This document shows positions 19,431-22,310 of a stretch of 22,310 nucleotides of DNA, one piece after another (the stretch's first letter is position 1; the number at the start of each line of letters is the position of its first letter). A program made the position numbers and the translations under genes. This stretch comes from a virus, in IMG/VR virus record IMGVR_UViG_3300032315_000344, positions 1-22,310 of that record; one strand, written 5' to 3'. The notes beneath the pieces were generated by a model. The model was not told where the DNA came from, did not search any database, and saw nothing but the letters and a program-made list of their open reading frames with translations.

Positions 19431-20731
19431 GCGAAAACGCAGCCGCTGACTTCAAGATGTTCGACCTTCGCGGCATTGACTGGCCCGAGGTAAGTTCCAG
19501 CCGCACGCCTTCCGGCATCCGAGTCAACGCTGACAACTCCATGGCGTGCTCGGCGTACACGGCCTGCATCCGTGTCATATCGGATGCGGTATCAAGCCTG
19601 CCGCTGCACGTCTTTGAGCGGCTGGCCAACGGTGGCAAGGCCAAGGCCACGAGCCACCCGATATACCGGCTGCTACATATGCAGCCCAACCCGTGGCAGA
19701 CGGCCCAAGAGTTCCGCGATTGGATGACCGGGATGTACCTGCATTACGGTGCGAGCTACGCCGAGATCCGCCCAGGTGCTCGAGGTGCTGTGTCTGAGTT
19801 GTGGCCGCTGCACAGTTCCCGCATGGAGGCTGAGCGGCTGACTGACGGCACGCTGCGGTATCGCTACCGCGAGCCGAGTGGGCAGCAGACGATCTACAGC
19901 CAAGAGCAGATTTTCTGCCTGCGGTTCACGACCGAAGACGGCATCAAGGCCATCCCCACCTACAAGATTTTCCAGAACGCTATTGGCCTGGCCCAGGCCC
20001 TGGAAGCACACGGCAGCACGTACTTCGGCAACGGTGCCCGGCCCGGCATTGTGCTGGAGAGCGACAACCCGATTCCCATTGAGGCTGCCGAGCGACTCCG
20101 CGAGCAGTGGGAGCGGATGCACCGTGGTGCAGACCGTGCTTTCCGCACAGCTGTGCTGCCTAACGGCGTAAAGGCCCACGAGCTCAGCGGCTCAAACGAA
20201 GCAGCCCAGATGCTTGAGAGCCGGGCTTTCCAAGTGGTTGAAATCTGCCGAGCGTTTCGCGTGCCGCCGCACATGATCCAGATGTTGGACCGCAGCACGT
20301 TCAACAACATTGAAGTTCAGGGCACCGAGTTCGTGCAGCACTGCCTGCTGCCGCACTTGAAGCGGTGGGAGGCGGCCATCAGCCGTGACCTCATCGTTGA
20401 TGATGAAAAGTATTTCGCTGAGCACAGCGTGAGTGGCTTGCTTCGTGGCGACCACGCAAGCCGGTCTGCCTACTACGTTTCCGCCCTGCAGAACGGCTGG
20501 ATGACGGTGAACGAGATTCGTGAGCTCGAGAACCTCAACCCGATTGGCCCGCAAGGCGACCAGCACTTCATCCAGTTGAACATGACCACGCTAGAAAAGG
20601 CGGGCGAGCCACAGCCGCAAGATCCGCAGCCGATGCCGCAGGACACGCCGGGCGAGCCGGCGGACGGCACGCCAGAAGACGAGGCCGAAGACACGACTAC
20701 CGCCCAGGAGGATTCGACAGATGGAACTTGA
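19427..20731 (+). CDS. HK97-family portal protein
   Basis: The 434-aa protein forms the dodecameric portal through which DNA enters. Family features include SAYTACIRVISDAVSSLPLHVFER, HPIYRLLHMQPNPWQTAQEFRDW, the GMYLHYGASYAEI segment, a crown region with RPGIVLESD, and ESRAFQVVEICRAFRVPPHMIQMLDRSTFNNIE, the portal signature. The last 55 residues are acidic and rich in Pro and Gln (TPGEPADGTPEDEAEDTTT), a common variable tail. The start overlaps the terminase stop (ATGA). Confidence 0.95.
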   Translation: MSENAAADFKMFDLRGIDWPEVSSSRTPSGIRVNADNSMACSAYTACIRVISDAVSSLPLHVFERLANGGKAKATSHPIYRLLHMQPNPWQTAQEFRDWMTGMYLHYGASYAEIRPGARGAVSELWPLHSSRMEAERLTDGTLRYRYREPSGQQTIYSQEQIFCLRFTTEDGIKAIPTYKIFQNAIGLAQALEAHGSTYFGNGARPGIVLESDNPIPIEAAERLREQWERMHRGADRAFRTAVLPNGVKAHELSGSNEAAQMLESRAFQVVEICRAFRVPPHMIQMLDRSTFNNIEVQGTEFVQHCLLPHLKRWEAAISRDLIVDDEKYFAEHSVSGLLRGDHASRSAYYVSALQNGWMTVNEIRELENLNPIGPQGDQHFIQLNMTTLEKAGEPQPQDPQPMPQDTPGEPADGTPEDEAEDTTTAQEDSTDGT

Positions 20732-21365
20732 GCGACGCGACTTCGCCTTTGACGATACTGACGAGCTCATCGTTGAGCAGCGTGCTGACGGCCGGGCAGC
20801 CATCATCGGCTACGCCGCCGTCTACAACCGCATTAGCCTTGACCTGGGCGGGTTCAAGGAAGAAATCCTGCCGGGTGCTTTCGACAAGGTGCTGAGCCGC
20901 CAGCGTGGCAAGCAGGACGTGGTGGCCCTGTTCAACCATGACAGCAACATCGTGCTGGGCCGCACTTCGAGCGGCACGCTGGAACTGAGCAGCGACAGCA
21001 AGGGGCTGCGGTACGTGGTCACTCCACCCGTGAGCCGTGCCGACGTGCTTGAGCTCATCGCCCGCAAGGACGTTGCTGGCAGTTCATTCTCGTTCACGGT
21101 TGGCAAAGACGGGGAAGCGTTCCGAACTGGCGACGGCGGCCAAGCCATCCGCCAGATCCGCGAGGTAAGCGGGCTGTATGACGTTGGCCCAGTGCTCACG
21201 CCTGCGTACCCGTCAACGTCTGCCAGCGTCGCCATGCGTTCGTATGAGGCATGGATTGCATCGCAGTCCGCCGAAGAGCCGGCAGTTCGGGCGGTTAGTT
21301 CGCGTTCGGCCTTGCGGGGCGTCGCCGCCGCCTGGGCTGCCACCTTAAGGCTCAAGAATGTCTGA
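20721..21365 (+). CDS. HK97-family prohead protease
   Basis: A 214-aa serine protease of the S78 type that matures the head. Motifs: GRAAIIGYAAVYN, GGFKEEILPGAFDKVL, VVALFNHDSN with His73, and VAGSSFSFTVG with a Ser at 121-122, matching the usual His and Ser of the family, then VGPVLTPAYPSTSASVAMRS. It has no scaffold fusion. The scaffold probably lies in the capsid N-terminus. It overlaps the portal stop by 11 nt. Confidence 0.93.
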   Translation: MELERRDFAFDDTDELIVEQRADGRAAIIGYAAVYNRISLDLGGFKEEILPGAFDKVLSRQRGKQDVVALFNHDSNIVLGRTSSGTLELSSDSKGLRYVVTPPVSRADVLELIARKDVAGSSFSFTVGKDGEAFRTGDGGQAIRQIREVSGLYDVGPVLTPAYPSTSASVAMRSYEAWIASQSAEEPAVRAVSSRSALRGVAAAWAATLRLKNV

Positions 21366-21528
21366 GGCCCGCTGCACCTGCGGCGAGAAGTTGCGAACAC
21401 GCTCAAGCCGCGCATGCGGCGAAGAGAGACAGCGTTACATGCGCTGCCCAAGGTGCGGCGCTCGCGGCGTGGTGTTTGTGAAAACAACACTTTCTGAAGT
21501 CCGGTTCTGCAAGAGGCCGGCACGCTAG
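21358..21528 (+). CDS. small zinc-ribbon protein, 56 aa
   Basis: This ATG is eight bases before the protease stop, and the frame ends at TAG 21526-21528. Four Cys are arranged as CTC (CxC, 6-8), then CPRC (CxxC, about 29-32), with further Cys at 20 and 50. The middle is very basic (KLRTRSSRACGEERQRYMR). It reads as a zinc ribbon with strands GVVFVKTTL. It lies between protease and capsid, where an extra gene is unusual. It could bind DNA or RNA or be an anti-host factor. Confidence 0.55.
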   Translation: MSEARCTCGEKLRTRSSRACGEERQRYMRCPRCGARGVVFVKTTLSEVRFCKRPAR

Positions 21529-21575
21529 AGGCACAGTGGAATCCATCGGCAATACCGCCGGCGGAGATATACCAC

Positions 21576-22310
21576 GTGGACAACCTCAAGAAGCTGCAGG
21601 ACGAGGCCGTTAACCTCGCCAACCGTATCGACGCCGTGCGTGCGATCGAGAGCACCGATGCCGACAAGATTGCCGAGCGCGATCTTGAGCTCGAGGCGAT
21701 GAACACCGAGGCCGGCAAGCTGGCCAAGCGGATCGACTTTGAGAAGTCGGTGGCTGAGTCGGCCAAGAATCTCCGCAGCGTGGTTGACCGCTGCACGCCT
21801 GCTCCCGAAGTGACCGAAGAGCGTAGCGAGAAAGTCCGCGTTGAGGCGGTGCCGTTCTCGGGCCGGCTCCGTGCGTTTGAGAGCGCCAAGGACGCCTACT
21901 CGGCAGGCATGTGGTTTAAGGCCAAGAGCGGCGACGCTGACGCGAAGCGGTGGTGCCAAGACCACGGCATTGAGGCTCGTGCCCAGGGCTCGACTGGCAG
22001 CACCACGGGGGCGGCCTTCGTGCCCGACGTGGTGTCATCGACCGTGGTCCGGCTTGTGGATCAGTATTCGGCCTTTGCTCAGAACGCCACAAACGTGGTG
22101 ATGCCGAGCGACGTGCTGCTGTTCCCGCGACGGACGGCCGGTGCGACCGCGTACTGGATCAATGAGAACGCTGCCATCACTGCCAGCGACCCGACTTCCA
22201 ATCAGGTGACTCTGACTGCGAAGAAGGTCACGGGCGCGGTGACGATTGCGAGCGAGCTCCTGCAGGACTCCATCGTGTCGATTGCCGACTGGATCGCTGC
22301 GGAACTGGCA
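21576..22310 (+). CDS. HK97-family major capsid protein, partial
   Basis: The GTG at 21576 follows GGAGATATACCAC. 245 codons are visible and the gene runs off the window end in frame. Residues 1-80 are a charged coiled coil (LKKLQDEAVNLANRIDAV, ERDLELEAMNTEAGKLAKRI), the delta/scaffold region. ARAQGSTGSTTGAAFVPDVVSSTVV (about 136-160) marks the start of the mature shell domain, and FPRRTAGATAYWINENAAITASDPTSNQVTL and ASELLQDSIVSIADWIAAEL match the capsid core. The prohead protease probably cleaves the N-terminal part. Confidence 0.93.
   Translation, partial: MDNLKKLQDEAVNLANRIDAVRAIESTDADKIAERDLELEAMNTEAGKLAKRIDFEKSVAESAKNLRSVVDRCTPAPEVTEERSEKVRVEAVPFSGRLRAFESAKDAYSAGMWFKAKSGDADAKRWCQDHGIEARAQGSTGSTTGAAFVPDVVSSTVVRLVDQYSAFAQNATNVVMPSDVLLFPRRTAGATAYWINENAAITASDPTSNQVTLTAKKVTGAVTIASELLQDSIVSIADWIAAELA

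Noticed and set aside
20822-21889. A 355-residue minus-strand open frame over the protease and capsid genes
   Set aside because: It is antisense to three well supported + genes. GC-rich codon bias commonly leaves such shadow frames open. Its product has no family features.

Overview
The window is a contiguous piece of a tailed double-stranded DNA phage or prophage genome with an HK97-type head module. Every credible gene lies on the + strand. Most neighbours overlap by 4 nt (ATGA, GTGA or TTGA junctions) or sit a few bases apart, so the region reads as a few long co-transcribed, translationally coupled blocks. The DNA is GC-rich by eye. I see no integrase, repressor pair, tRNA or attachment site, so prophage and free phage cannot be told apart here. 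A planctomycete or similar GC-rich environmental host is only a weak guess, from the style of the small secreted protein and of the phage hypotheticals.

Layout. 1-484: one doubtful small ORF, short direct repeats, a possible promoter and a run of 16 C. 485-3429: early recombination block, with a small hypothetical, two hairpins with GGA loops, a Bet/RecT annealase, a structured intergenic region, a winged-helix protein, a protein that may have a RAMP/Cas7-like fold, and its partner. 3432-3885: a non-coding array of degenerate 4-5 nt GGCNN units filling the whole gap between two genes. 3899-9306: a PLD-like nuclease, a DUF1376 replication protein, LexA-type and other HTH proteins, small hypotheticals, a phage DNA polymerase III beta clamp, two copies of a very small ORF, a secreted small protein and a RusA resolvase.

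9303-11480 is a modification cassette of a methyltransferase and two glycosyltransferase-like proteins. 11456-16096 holds small phage proteins, a papain-like cysteine peptidase, a lipoprotein with DnaJ-type cysteine motifs, two or three small membrane proteins that may include the lysis functions, a LamG-like probable adhesin and a possible virion protein. 16099-22310 is the packaging and head module: two HNH endonucleases, P27-type small terminase, large terminase, portal, prohead protease, a small zinc-ribbon ORF, and a major capsid protein cut by the window edge.

Most notable are the GGCNN array (3432-3885) beside an annealase, a possible RAMP-fold protein and a PLD nuclease with an altered HKD motif; and a tiny ORF family (7479-7553 and 8095-8220) whose two copies differ only by synonymous changes and one codon insertion across the shared core.
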